Translations under genes and position numbers: made by a program
In this document: piece by piece, positions 33,159-45,013 of the stretch
Layout of the letters: every line of letters starts with the position of its first letter
Numbering within the stretch: position 1 is the stretch's first letter
The notes under the pieces: generated by a model
Database searches by the model: none
What the model was told of the DNA's origin: nothing
What the model saw: the letters and a program-made list of their open reading frames with translations, nothing else
From: Primula veris
Taxonomy: Eukaryota; Streptophyta; Magnoliopsida; Ericales; Primulaceae
Assembly: GCA_963682055.1 (NCBI GenBank)
Contig: OY821747.1
Coordinates: forward strand, 17,782,258 to 17,846,257
Reading direction: 5' to 3'
Length of the DNA stretch: 64,000 nt

Positions 33159-34725
33159 ATGTCTCTAAGGTTTAGCTGCACGGGTCAACAGGGTAGAATG
33201 GCATTATACGCCATCCTAGAGGACCAGGGTTGTGGGAGCAAATGACCCCCACATCGGCTAATGTACCGGTTCATACGAACCTCATCCACCCCCACATTAC
33301 ACATCTCCTCCTCAGAAGCATCAAACTCCACCACCTCCTCCCCCGCCCGGGTTGCAACCAGTTCTGTCTCAGGGGCCAATGGCTCGCCACCCTCCACCTC
33401 AACACAAGGGGGCGAGACGACAGGGAGATTCAAAGTCTGCCGAGCCATTGGCTAATAGTTCACAAAGTCAAACATAGCACCGATCGGCCCCTGAAACAAA
33501 ACAATGCCCATAGACCGAGCAAGGAGTAACCAGTAAGGAAGGAGAACACTGATAAATACAAAAATAATAGATAATTCAAATGAAAGCAAGGTCAGAAGTA
33601 TCAAAACTAATAAATATATATTTGGATCGAAACACTCCCAACCTCCGCCGGGTTGGGCAGAATAAGGTCATCCCTCGTAGGAGAGTGCATCACCGCTGCC
33701 CCAAAATCATCCACAACATCGTCCCTGACCCTCTACTTGCCATGCACCCCCTCCTCAATATCCACAACCATCAAATTCCCCCCAGCCTCCTCACCCCTCG
33801 CGGCCTCTGTAACAGCCACCAACACTCTCACAGGTGTGACGTCAGCCACCCTCGTCCTCTTAGGGGGCACTACTGGATTCACATCCTCAGCTGAGCGTCG
33901 GTGACTAGTCAACATCACCAATGATGGCGTGCTCTCGATCACCGACACGGACACACCCGCAGCAGCAGCAGCTCTCGCTCTACAACGAGTAGTTTTCCTC
34001 CCACCAAGGGATAAAATGCAAGCCTTAACGACATTCAAGAACTCATCATCAGTCTTAGTATGGATGACAGGAACATGGGTGCACCTATTCCCCGGGTCAG
34101 CAACATACCCGAGTAGTTTGGGAGCGGCACGACTATCTGCCTGCCTATTCGGGCACCACCACTTTTATAAATCCAGAAGAGCATCGGTACTAGGAACACC
34201 GATGGAAGGAGCATGGGGAGCAGCAACAGCGGGGCCGGGAATGAGATGACCCGGGGGACACCAATTTCCAAACACGATCAAGGTGTCAAGATTATGCTTC
34301 TTGTTCGTGTCCGGAATATCGAGCACAAGCCGAGCAAAAGTACGCACCGACCGCAAATAACAACTCCGAATATCAAAATGGAAGTCGTAAACCCCGAGCA
34401 TGTCCTTTAGCTCTATCCTCAAATTCGCCAGCTCTGACAGCTTCTTAACACCGTTCAGAATACGGTAACTGTTCAGAGCAATCTGACATGGAACAATTTG
34501 GAAAGTCTCAAAGAAAGAGGCCACCCAGTCAGAGAGAGGGAGCATGAGACCCCCCGTCAGAAGCGTCGAGGCCCGAATAGCGACCTCCCCCTCCAACACC
34601 AAGCCCAGTACCTCCTCATTAGAGATAGGCAATCGCAAGTGTGCATCAACAGGTATTCTTGCTCGACTTTTAAATTCATCCTTGGAGAACTGGCCCTTTT
34701 GGGTCAGGCATTGGGCCAAATAATC

Positions 34726-35016
34726 CTGATAAACAGCAAAAACACGACATCACAAATCAAACACAGATAGGATACTACAAATACAACCTACAAAAAAAAT
34801 TAAATAAATAAATGCAAACCCATACACCAATACAGCCATCCCAAAACCCAATAAGATAAACCAAAAATCACCAATAACAAGTACAATAGAGCCAAATAAT
34901 AGAGCAACGAAGATGAAAACCAACAATCGCAATGTGGAATAGCAGCAAAAACGCACCATCGTGGGTCAACAAAAGCACATACTAAAGAAGGAAGACAAGT
35001 CAGAGAAAATACTTAC
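34726..35016 (-). other. Predicted first intron of the antisense gene
   Basis: GTAAGTATTTTC at the donor and TTGCTGTTTATCAG at the acceptor on the minus strand. 291 bp, T-rich, with stops in all frames. Joining the two-codon exon ATG GGC to GAT TAT TTG GCC keeps one frame. Confidence 0.6.
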
Positions 35017-35149
35017 GCCCATAACGTTGTAAAGAGGAAGAAAGCAATAGCAACGGCGAAGATTAAGAAGAGAGAATGAAACCCTAGTGAGAAAAACAAA
35101 GAGAGATGAAGATATCCTAAAGTTTTGAATAACAACAATAAAGAAAGGG

Positions 35150-35157
35150 TATATATC
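35150..35157 (-). promoter_or_regulatory. TATA box of the antisense gene
   Basis: On the minus strand GATATATACCC, about 130 bp before the ATG at 35022. It is followed by a pyrimidine-rich leader (CATCTCTCTTTG; CTAGGGTTTCATTCTCTCTTC) of the kind found in plant gene 5' leaders. Confidence 0.55.
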
Positions 35158-35847
35158 TGATTAGCAAGATAAGGGCAAAAAGAATTTATCAGAGAAGATA
35201 AAGGAGTGGAAGCGTATAAACAGGAGTAAAATAATAAAATGTACTTTCAGATGATAGACTGCTCCATTTTTTCAGCCACACGAAAAATCAGCAACCGCCT
35301 TTCTTTTTCAAAAACAACGCTGCAGATCATGCCATGTAGAATGGTACATCCCACTACCCTATGAATGTCACATCCTAGAACCGATATAAACGGTCAGTGG
35401 ACCCCATCTCGATAAACGTTAAGCATACATCAGCAACAATAATGCAAAAGAAAACGAGCAGTAATCTATAAACAATATGGATCACCGCACAAATACGGCG
35501 CAGACCATCCCTAGGCCAACCACACAAAAATCAAATTGTTCTAGCAACGGTCTATGGGGGGATAATCTCAGTAACCCATACTAACACACACAAAAAAACC
35601 GAGAGTACAAATCAATACTTCTGCAAAATCAAGAATCGTACATTTCATCCAGACATCTAAAAACTACAAGTGCCCGACATCAACAAACTCGTCACGTCGA
35701 ATAAGAGCAATAAAAAAGTAACAAGGGAATAATAAAGAGAGGTAGATAATAGCTACTTTTATTCATCCACCGAGGATAAAACAAACATATTACAACTAAT
35801 TAAAATCCCACAAAAACAAGAATATTACAAAAACGACCCCTTTATTT

Positions 35848-36213
35848 CTAAACCTTTGAACTACCACCCACATTTGTAGACCTTTTAGCCAAAATCTCTT
35901 CAATACGCTAATTTTCCCTCAGTATGCGAGAGATGCCAATCTCCGCCTGCTGCAAAGAATAGGTGACGGACCTACACTTCTTCTTAGCTTCATAACGATC
36001 ACTTTTCTCTTGTTCACAATATTGTTTCCAGCTTTTACCGTCGGTCTCAGAGATCATGAGCTTCGTCTTCAGAATTTTGATGTCAATCTCAAGCAATTGG
36101 ACTTGGGTTAGCTCCTCCTCACCTTCTGAAGGAACACGAACAGGCAGCATGTAAGTGGGCTCAATCTCAAAGAAAGCTTGGGCTCTAGTAGTGGATTGGG
36201 TAATGGGAGCCAT
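35848..36213 (-). pseudogene. Antisense coiled-coil mini-gene A
   Basis: Starts MAPITQSTTRAQAF at ATG 36213. Coiled-coil body (LLEIDIKILKTKLMISETDG; LQQAEIGISRILREN), TAG where CAG would fit, then the same frame to the true end TAG at 35850-35848. A minus-strand TATA (TCTATATAAATGC, about 36275) sits about 60 bp upstream. No known family. Confidence 0.55.
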
Positions 36214-36438
36214 TTCACAAAAAAATATAGAGAGAGGAAAAGAGGAGGAAATAGAAGAAAAATACAAGGGAGCATTTATATAGAAAGTCAAGAGGCATAA
36301 GAAATGAAGCGATACAACGGTCCAAATTCAAAAGAAGTGCAAATTACAGCCATACACGTGTACCGATTCAAAATTAAATAGATAAGACGCCAACAATAAT
36401 AAAAGAATACAATTAACGATTAATAAAGATCCAAAAAA

Positions 36439-36911
36439 CTAAGGGTTATTAGGAGGGAAGACCGAGCCTCCCACATGGTAACAAGACCCTTGGCGGCTCA
36501 AAGACCTACTGTCCACAAGACGAGCTTGATAAGAGAAGTTTTCCTCGACAAGAGCGTCATTCGCCGAGCTAAGAGCAGTAATTTCATCCCTTAGCCGAGC
36601 ATTCTCTGTAGTCAAGCTTGCCGACCCCTGAGGACCATTATCAAACTCATCTTGGGCATACTCCATCTCCTTGGCATCATACCAAACATTGATCTGACGC
36701 TCTCTCTCAAGTAGCAGCTCGTCTAAATGACGACCCAAGGCATCGCATTCTGCTCTCTTTTCCCGCCATGAATCATCGTTGGGGGAAGCATAACGCCTAA
36801 TGGTTAAGGCCCCGAACTCCCTCTCCGCCCTAATCATTAGGTGACGAGTCTGGAACAGCAACTCATTAAGTCCCTTACCCGGGCTTGATCTCTCGTCCGA
36901 GGATCGGCCAT
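36439..36911 (-). pseudogene. Antisense coiled-coil mini-gene B
   Basis: ATG at 36911 (MADPRTRDQARV), then a one-base frame change near 36870 into the long open frame. Body heptad-like (CDALGRHLDELLLERERQIN; NARLRDEITALSSANDALVE). Tail Ser/Gly/Pro-rich, as in mini-gene C. Minus-strand TATA CTATAAATATC at 37005-37012, about 95 bp upstream. Confidence 0.55.
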
Positions 36912-37300
36912 TTATAAACCCACTGGCAAGTTAATACTCCTTTAAGCACCAGGAGGAATTCATATAACAAGGAGAGATAAGAAGGAAGTGGTTTAGGGGG
37001 GAGATATTTATAGAGCATGAAAAGCAAAGTAGTTGGAAAAGCACTGACAAACAAGTAAGATATGAGCATCTTTGACTGATAAATCATCAGCATGGTACAA
37101 AAATCACGTGGGCACATGAAAAGAAGAAAAGGCAAGAGAAAGATTCGACAGCTTGGCATTTAATCAAGTAAATAAAGAACAACAAATACAAAAATAAATG
37201 GGAAAAGAAATAAACATTCATTTCATTAATAAGGATGGGTTACACTGGAAATTATTACATCAAGGGTTGAAACAAAATAAAAAAGAGCAAGAAAAAAAAA

Positions 37301-37603
37301 TTAGGGTGGTTCGGGCGAAGTTGATCGATATCGGTGAGATGGCCCGACAAAATTTGCAGTATCTTGAAGCGAAGAACTCCCCCTTAGGACGTTGTTCTCC
37401 TCGACCAAAGTCTGGCGAGCACGCCTACAATAATCCAACTCGGCCCTCAACCAAGTCAATTCCCTCACCAGCTCAGTATGGTGATATCGCATTATTTGCA
37501 ACTCTTTCTCAGCATCCCGGAGCATCCTTTTCACATTATTATAGGAAGAATCAAAGGCCTCCACTTGTAGGGCTAGAGCAGACCTTGTAAAACGGCCAGA
37601 CAT
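37301..37603 (-). CDS. Antisense coiled-coil mini-gene C (100 aa, apparently intact)
   Basis: MSGRFTRSALALQVEAF start, coiled-coil core (RMLRDAEKELQIMRYHH; LTWLRAELDYCRRA), LVEEN word shared with mini-gene B, and a Ser/Pro-rich tail ending SPEPP. Minus-strand TATA CTATAAATACC at 37687-37694, 85 bp upstream of the ATG. The only one of the four without a visible break. Function unknown. Confidence 0.55.
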   Translation of the reverse strand: MSGRFTRSALALQVEAFDSSYNNVKRMLRDAEKELQIMRYHHTELVRELTWLRAELDYCRRARQTLVEENNVLRGSSSLQDTANFVGPSHRYRSTSPEPP

Positions 37604-38131
37604 GGTTAAAGCAGTAAATTGGTTAAAATAAATAGTGAGAGAAATCTATTAAGAGATGGTGAAGAGTGAAGTATGCCTAGAGGAGGTATTTATAGAAGGA
37701 TAAAGATAAGCATGAAGTGGGGAATCGCAACTGTTCACCTATGAATCTCTAGAAACGTGTCAATTGAAAAGATGAGTCTATTCAAGGAGACTCTTGGATT
37801 CGTGCATGTATTGGATAAATGCAAATATGAAAAGATCATTACACATGTGTAACCTTGGGTAAGTGCAACGATTCAAAAGAATGGGAAAGACGAAGCGTGC
37901 ACAAAGTCAGTCTTTTTGAAATCTAGATAGATACGTGCACGTGGCTCAATAAAACCCATCATATCATCACAGAATACGTGGCAAAAAGAAATAACGTGAA
38001 TATATAATACAGTTAAAAGGACTAACAATGGATAAAGGATGAGAATAATGGAAGATATTATTAAATTCAGGAATTCAATTACATGGAGGCATTACATTTT
38101 CAAATAAAAAGAAAAAGTTACAATAAATAAA

Positions 38132-38435
38132 CTAATCGGCTGCAGAACCCGCTTCACTGCCATCTGACCCTTTCTTGGATCGAGCCTGCAACTCCTTTAG
38201 GGCCAGTTTGTAAACCCTATTCGACGCCTTATGCCTATCCCGAGAAGCTTCGAGTCTCTTGGCCTAGTTCTGCATCCAAAGCAGTCACCCTCTTCTCTAG
38301 GGCAGGCACCCTAATGGCTTCCCTCGCCAAGAAGGCAAACCTTCTCTTCAGGGCACGAGCCTTCCTGACCTCGCCCTCCAGATAAGCAATGTACTCAGGG
38401 AAGTTGTCACCGCTAGACCCATTAGAGTGAGCCAT
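38132..38435 (-). pseudogene. Antisense coiled-coil mini-gene D
   Basis: ATG at 38435 (MAHSNGSSGDNFPEY), coiled coil (AYLEGEVRKARALKRRF; ALEKRVTALDAEL), then a one-base frame change near 38255. The other frame continues with a basic stretch (RDRHKASNRVYKLALKEL) to a Ser/Gly-rich end and TAG at 38134-38132. Minus-strand TATAAAGAGG at about 38494-38499, 60 bp upstream. Confidence 0.55.
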
Positions 38436-38715
38436 GATAGCGTAGAGAAGTAGTAATGACAAGGTATGAAAATGGAAGTTGCAAGGAGTCCTCTTTATAA
38501 TGGATAGATGAGGGGAAGATCAAGAGTTTCATCGAAACAAAGTAACACGCATGGACTTCCCAATGTCATTAATTGTTGCAAAGCGAACAGGAATACAAAA
38601 CGATTACACTTCTCGAGAAAAGTTAGGGAATCGCAAGGCCGAGATCAAGTTCATAAAAACCGAACATGATGACTCTCTCGCCGTGGAGACTACAACGAAA
38701 AAGTCAGGGAGCACT

Positions 38716-39255
38716 TGATACGACATGAAAATAATACCCGTTAAGCGATATTCGGTAGTAACCCGACCCATATATTTTTACTGGATACCCAATGAAAATA
38801 TAGTTGTGATAAAAACATAGTGGTCTTTTCCCTTAATAGATATGAGAGTAATTATCCACTGGAGTTAAAAGTCCAATTAACAGAGGCCCAACACTCAAAG
38901 AGCCCATGATTCGACCGATGAGAGAGACAATTGTCAACATCTTATGGAGCACGTACCCCTATAAATAGAGTTAAATAGCAGTACAAGAGGAGAACCTGAC
39001 TTCAAAAGGAAAAAGGGAAGATTAGTACAGAGACTTTTCAGAGGTTATCTCACTAAGAAGTACAGGCCATCTATAAGTCAAAGTCAAGAGCCGACGACCT
39101 ATACCGAGCATTAAGTTGCCAAGAACTATTATAAAATAACATTGTAATTTACCCGATCAATGAAGAGATAACATTGTCCAATTTATTATAGTCGATCATA
39201 TTAATTATTATTTTTGACAAGCATAACTTAACCGATCAAAATTAATGCTTTATCA
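38716..39255 (+). repeat. Probable 3' LTR of the Tat element
   Basis: 540 bp with inverted ends TGATA/TATCA. It has a TATA box TATAAATAG at 38960-38968, a following pyrimidine/purine leader, and a purine-rich stretch GTCAGGGAGCAC just before the start. No second copy exists in the window, so this rests on structure only. Confidence 0.55.
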
Positions 39256-41587
39256 GCATTATTCTTAAACACCTTGTTTATTTTGACTAATTCATTATTA
39301 TTGATATAGACTTACCATGATTCGTGCTATATTTGCTAACAGATTTTCTGGTCCAAAAACCAGCTTTAAAAATTTAGTGAAAATCCTTATTTTTGAATTT
39401 TGAATTTTTTAGCCTTTTCAGTCTAAAAATATAATTTTTTTTTTTTTTTTAAAGATAAACTATCTAACTATCTTAACACCATATTTTTTTAAATAAATAA
39501 TCAGACACAAAATTTGTTACCCTTACTTTATATTCCCATAGATATTGCATAAAATTAAAAACAGGGAATGATTAACACTAACTAAGAGTATATGTTTCTC
39601 TATAATTCATCATTAAAAATTCACTATTCACAATGAGAACAAGTCTTAAGAGCAACCGCAATAGATAATTTAAAAAATTTCCTAAAAATAAAGTTAAATG
39701 CAACTTTTTACTTGTTTTGGGAACACGTTAACTTTGTACGATTTGTCAACTTACTTAAAAGAGTTCCTATCATAACCAAATTCTATTATCTAATATTATT
39801 TAATCTCCATTCAAAATATTGTCAACTTTTATATGGCTCTCATTACCAGTACTCATGCTTTTATTATTGCAAGGGAATGACTTTGGTTCCTTTAATATAG
39901 AACGAATTTGATTCCCCATGCTTTAATGAATTCTTGGGGTATCCGTTGAGAAGGGATTTTTTTTTTTTTTCAAATATCTAAAAACTAGGGAAATGGGTTT
40001 ATATGAGGCTGAGGTTGCAGTTGCTCTAAGTAAATTTGGTATCAATGTTAACCTAAATTAAAAAATAACAATTTATTCAATTAACTAGTGGAAGTGGGTT
40101 GCAGTGAATACGTCTTAGAACTAAATAATTGTGGAATGAGGATAGCTAACAAGTGTTTTACGAGCGCACTACAACAAAAATATCACATACTAAAAGTTTA
40201 TTTTTTAAAAATTGTTGGTAAATTAAGTATTGTTAAAATTTAAGAACAATTTCTTTACCAACAATTTCTTTACCAATAATTTTCAAAAATAAACTATGGG
40301 TATTTAAACCTTTTTCTTGTAGTGACGGTTGGATTATGTTTAACGAGCGGGGATCCGTTTTTCTTTCTTATTTGGTGTTTTCTTTCTTTCCTCTTTAGGC
40401 ATTTGACTTTTGACCGAGTATTGACTTTATGATAATTGTTTTATGGTTCTTTTTGTCTCCCTATCTTCACTTTGAACATGTTCACATGATATGGAACTAA
40501 AAAGGCCAAATAAACATAAAAATAGATAAAAGGGTACGAGTTTTAAAATACAATAAATGTATAGAAAAGTAACTAGATAATTATTTTAAGATCGGCAAAA
40601 TACGTATAAATAACACCAAAATAATACTACATTATTAAGGTCTAATTACTTAACATTCTCTCTATATATTATGTTGTACCCAATAACTTAATAGTTTGAG
40701 TCTTTAAAACATAGGTGGAACCTCATTGTGCCCACACATGAAACACTGCAAGAAAATGTCACGATAGCTAGAGATGCTCTGTTGCTATTATTAAAGTGAG
40801 TATCGCTAAATTTAATAACGGTATAATAACATAATATGTTTCTGTTATTTAGCTATTTATTACTAAATTTAGATACACACACTTTAGCAACATATATTCT
40901 AATGGTATCCTGCCATTTTTTTTAGTAAAATAAGAATAACTAAATGACTATAGTCAAATCAAGAACTAATTGAGATACTGAATAAGAAATACTAATAAAA
41001 TAGTCACGGTTTTTAACCGCCCTTGCCGTCACAGTCCCCAAGTAACAGGTTCGCTCGCAGCTCCTAATACCCCTTCTATCCCCGGTTCCATCACAAAATA
41101 AATAGCTAAGTAAGTCTAGTCTGTACATGAGAATACCGATGATAGGGGTTTGGTATAATCTAAAGCAATTCTGTAAATAGACTAGATATTTGAAGAATTA
41201 ACACCTATCACCAGCTATATCATGCATTTGTTAAAGACTATTTGGAGTGTTGTAATTAATCAGTTTTAGATAATGATGAGATTAAACCACAATTGTCTTT
41301 TGTGTAAGCATTATTGGGCATTCCATACTTAAACTATATATGGTGACAGTTTATTATTAAAACCTCTTAAAATTAGCTTTTAGTCAATATTTTGCAATTA
41401 TTTCCGTGGTTTTGGTAGACAAATAATAGAGCAAGCGTACGTACTTACCATTTTAATAATAAACTCAATGGAGGAATTAGTTTGTGACGAACCAAATAAA
41501 TTATGTTTGTTTTCGTCTCGTGAAGAAACCAAAATTTTCGTCTCATGTTGGTCTCATCTCGTAAACCAAATAATTGATGTCCATCTC
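39256..41587. other. AT-rich interval without a gene
   Basis: 2.3 kb. It contains a CACTA-like MITE at 40167-40324 and a possible CACTA left end near 40744 (CACTGCAAGAAAATGTC) without a matching right end. Short T-runs occur at 39437 and 39960. No coding similarity found on either strand. Confidence 0.6.
40167..40324. mobile_element. 158-bp CACTA-like MITE
   Basis: Begins CACTACAACAAAAATATCAC and ends TTTTTCTTGTAGTG. Internally ATTGTTGGTAAA and TTTACCAACAAT form a further inverted pair. Flanks GCG and ACG share two of three bases. Confidence 0.65.
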
Positions 41588-43275
41588 GAATCATTTCGGA
41601 TCGTTTCAAATCGTTTTCGTATAGTTTCGGATCGTTTGCAAGCACGTTGATAAAATAAATATACATTTCTGTACTATGGGTTTTAATAAGATTAGCATCC
41701 ACAATAACTATATTATCTCACTTGTTTGTTAAAATTATTAGCTAATAAACATGTTTTTATTTCACAATAGTATTGCTAGTAAACCCATTAACTTTAACTT
41801 TTATAACATTCTTGTTAAGTTTAATAAAAAAAAAATTACCAGATGACGTGTCAATTTGGATTGCCTAAGTCTATATTAAATCCTACATTAAACGAAAAAT
41901 AGCATATTATTTCTTTATTCTTTATTTACAATCATATTATTCTTTTTAATAAATTAATTATTTAATATAAATTATTAGACAACTTTGTTAATAGAAAAGC
42001 ATTAATGTAATACTTAAATTGTGGTTAAGGATAACATACATATGTAGCAATATTTAACTACACAAATTTAGCAAAACTACTATTACGAATGCTTATAAAA
42101 ACATTTTTTTTACAATTCACCGTGTATATATATATATATACTAGTAATAATCGTTGTCCACGCGTTTTGATTGCAACACCTAGTGGTATAGAGTTGATGA
42201 AATAACTCATACGAAGTATATTTTAAGATAGTGTGAGTGGTGCCACTAATTATTAACCAAACAATCAACTTTCACACAATTCATATCTAAAAGTAAATAT
42301 AATGTAATGTTGGTCACACACATAAAGGAATTTCTCAATGTCTTCAAATTATCATGAGAAAAATCAAAAAAACATACCAAAATTCAAAAGTAAGACATGA
42401 TTCAAAGGGAAAACATAACAAGAATAGAAATAGAACATATCTAGATAAGTTACAAGCGAGCACAATTATTATTGAAATAAGGAAACCTACTAATCTTCCA
42501 TCTCAGTCACAAAGTCGGACGTCTCAATAATTTCTTTACATTAGCTGCAACCATATTAGTCTTGCCTTTTCCACCACTATGGTAGGCCGGAGCTTCTTGG
42601 GCAGTAGCTCGACATGAGCTTCGCTAGTGACCTGTACCCACACATTTAAAACAAAGATCTAGCTCTCGAGCATTGTCTGGATTTTGGTGGCGGTACTCAC
42701 TTTTTTCATTCCTTTCGCGATACTGTTTTAAGGGTTGAGTTCCACGATTCGAACGAGAGTCCAAACCTCGCTTGGCATGACGAGCAACAAACTCGTGACG
42801 GTTTCTTGGTTATCGAGATGACTGACCTTTGTCTCGATTTTCCATTTAGGTACGAGTCCCACGAAAAGCATTTGCAGCAAGCATTTGAATTGTTTTTGTC
42901 CAGCAGGACGAGAATTGTTAATCGCCATTAAAGCGACTCCATTTTCTCATCCAAAATTAACTAGGTGATGAGTTTGGAAGTTGGTGAATTTAAACGGACG
43001 ATATTTCTTTTGAAGCAAATTGTTGAACTAGAAAACATGGTGTTAGTATTCCAACAAGTCATTATCACACTATTGTTCACCACAACAATGGAGAAGCATA
43101 TGGATTCTACAAACTTAGTGTTAGATTCGCTAACGGTGTGAACTTTGAGAGTCAAACATGGAATTGAACTAACTGTATTCCCAACTACATTTCAAAACAA
43201 ATCACTTGAATAAAGGGGAGCATGGGGAAAGTATTAGTCAGCACTTATATTACGGAGAAAAACCATGAAACGATG
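41588..43275 (-). repeat. Left arm of a large inverted duplication
   Basis: About 1.69 kb, reverse complement of 49921-53497 once the solo LTR there is removed. Shared from the outer edge (CGAATCATTTCGGATCG) through an AT microsatellite, a copia protease and gag remnant, to the inner edge at the GAAAAACCATGA word near 43260. Arms are diverged by scattered substitutions and small indels. Confidence 0.88.
42150..43190 (-). pseudogene. Copia gag-protease remnant in the left arm
   Basis: Minus strand. The zinc-knuckle spacing CX2CX4HX4C is preserved at about 42600-42640 but with TAG inside it. The matching protease start lies toward 42200. Same remnant, with the same TAG, in the right arm (50020-50956). 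Not functional. Confidence 0.7.
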
Positions 43276-43378
43276 ATTAATGTTTATTTTGGGTAGTGAT
43301 TTGCCGAAATATGTCTAACTTTAGTTCTGAAGTAATCTATCTTGGTCATTGAGAATATATATAGTGAATTCCTATTAT

Positions 43379-45013
43379 AAACAAGGACTTTGTACTTTGT
43401 CTAACTTTAAACACTAGTTTTTATTTACAAGTCATTTATGGGTTTCCTCGGTATAGCTTTTTAATTGTTTCTTTTAATAAGGTCATTAGGAAAACCTAGA
43501 TTAAGCAATATATAGAAGATATCAATTTAACCTCCACAGTTGGGGAGCTATTGATGGAGGTTAAATTTTAGGTTTAGAACTCCGCACTAAATGCAATATA
43601 TGCGGTATGATCTGTCAATTAACCTAGATTTAAATAAGCAATTACTCACCCTAGCGAGGGGAGCAGATAGGGTTATGACTTGCTCCCCCCATCGAATGGT
43701 TGACCACCGAGATAATCTCCAAAGGATACTGATAAGATTAAGTTATTAATCTAGTGTTCCTTCAAGGAAAGAAGACACCAGATCTACCTCGACATATCCC
43801 ATGAAAATAGGATCAAGCCTAAAATATATGTTCCTTGTGTATAAAGGAATGTGCATCGAACCAACAAGGTTAAGCTATAGGCGAGGAGCCCACGTCAGGA
43901 CCTCATCGCCAAAGGATATTCGGGTATCAGAAGGAGCAAGGATACAATAAGGAATAAACGAGCACTCCAGAGGCATACGTGAAGGAGACACGGACTCATA
44001 AAGAGTTCCCCTCGATAACGGAGAGCAAAGATATTAGCCACTCGGGCAGATCAAGTCGGTGGAAAACATACATGAGATATAACTGAATCTATCTCAGCAT
44101 GGGTCCTAGGATGCACGAAGATATATAGAAGATATAATTGGTAATATCATACCAATAATGAAAGATACGCTCTAAATTCCCTCATCCACCCATATAAGAA
44201 GCTCGTTATCATGTAGAGAAATCATCTGAATCCATACGAACTTAGACATATACTTAATTATCGGGTATTATTAAATCCTACTTAAATTCAATTCACATTT
44301 ATTTATTTTATTTCAAACCCTAGAGGTTCACACCTCCTCACAATTCCGTAAGCCGGAGGAGGTTAAACGGTGGTTAAACCACCAATTGCCCCTTGATCTT
44401 AGCTGTTTGGGGCAGGTCACGCAACGTTAGCAAGAAATACGGACAAAACCCTAGAAAGGAATTTCTCTATTGGCTCTTAGACGGTAAGTGAAACTCACGC
44501 ACTGGACCTAATTTTTAAGTTCCATCAATCATTAATCCTAAATATGTTAGGCGAGCTCCCACTGGAGGGGCCTCTGATTGCTTAGAATAAAAAAAAATAG
44601 TTTGATATACACCACCACAATGATTTTAGGATTGATATCAACTTAATTTTAGAATTGCTTGATTGCCAACTTTGTAATATTTGATGAAAGTTAAATTCAC
44701 ATGCACTGAATTTGAAAGTTTAACAATTTTAAGACACTTTGCAACTCAAGGTGACAAAATTAATATGTACTTTGAAACACTAGTGAAAAACTGGTCGTCC
44801 ACATGAAATGTTAATTGACATTATACTTATTAGTTTCCGGCATTAAGAGTTGCTTATCTTATTTCTACAAGAAACATAAACCACTAGTGTAGTGTTTTAG
44901 TGATGACCTTATTTAAAGAAAAAATTAAAAAGCTATATCGAGGAAACCCCTAAATGACTTCTAAATAAAAACTGGAGTAGTGTTTAAAGTTAGACAAAGT
45001 ACAAAGGACTTGT
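43379..45013. mobile_element. Element with 110-bp terminal inverted repeats, central in the inverted duplication
   Basis: The left end (about 43379-43488; AACAAGGACTTTGTACTTTG, GTCTAACTTTAAACACTAG) is inverted at 44905-45013. Inside, 43560-44560 reads like a retrotransposon LTR/leader (TATAAGAAGCTCG near 44200, then CCTAGAGGTTCACACC), non-coding. No transposase. Flanking duplication not found; the class could be MULE-like or a fold-back. Confidence 0.6.

Larger units (their letters stand above)
31994..33190. mobile_element. Solo LTR (copia-like) nested in the antisense gene
   Basis: 1197 bp, starts TGTTGAACC and ends GGTCAACA (inverted TGTTGA/TCAACA). Flanks GGGCA (31989-31993) and GGGTA (33191-33195) match at 4 of 5. 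Excising it rejoins the antisense reading frame. It contains four ACCCACC-(A/C/G)-(A/G)TGGGTCA palindromes and a run of 27 C preceded by TTATTCA, as in the LTR ends of some plant copia families. Confidence 0.78.
29684..35022 (-). pseudogene. Multi-exon antisense gene of the Tat element (Transposase_28-like N-terminus)
   Basis: Start ATG at 35022-35020, then GGC and an intron 35016-34726 with GTAAGT donor and TTTATCAG acceptor; exon 2 runs in frame from 34725. Exon 2 (ARIPVDAHLRLPIS, GGLMLPLSDWVASFFETF, VPCQIALNSYRILNGV) resembles the plant 'putative gypsy type transposon' domain (Transposase_28). Next exon starts after TTTCAG at 33490; a later GTATG...TTGTAG intron spans about 31910-31831. 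The following part is a charged coiled coil (31222-31725; 30830-31060; 29843-30211). The end is acidic (GDDIDEDTSTDDEAVD), stop TGA 29686-29684. Breaks: TAA at about 34162, TAGs at about 33733, 33450 and 29843, at least one frame change, and the solo LTR 31994-33190. Function unknown; antisense frames are known from Tat elements. Exon limits are read by eye. Confidence 0.65.
22813..39255 (+). mobile_element. Tat/Ogre-like Ty3/gypsy retrotransposon, about 16 kb, decayed
   Basis: Sense block gag (22.8-24.4 kb), protease, RT-RNase H, an additional archaeal-type RNase H, integrase (to about 28.16 kb). Then follow a hairpin minisatellite, a multi-exon antisense gene (29684-35022), four antisense mini-genes (35848-38435) and an LTR (38716-39255). 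The RT-RH-aRH-INT order and antisense frames behind pol mark the Tat lineage. No left LTR is visible; the left border at about 22813, where a dispersed repeat stops, is approximate. A solo LTR is nested at 31994-33190. Numerous stops and frame changes mean it is inactive. Confidence 0.85.
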
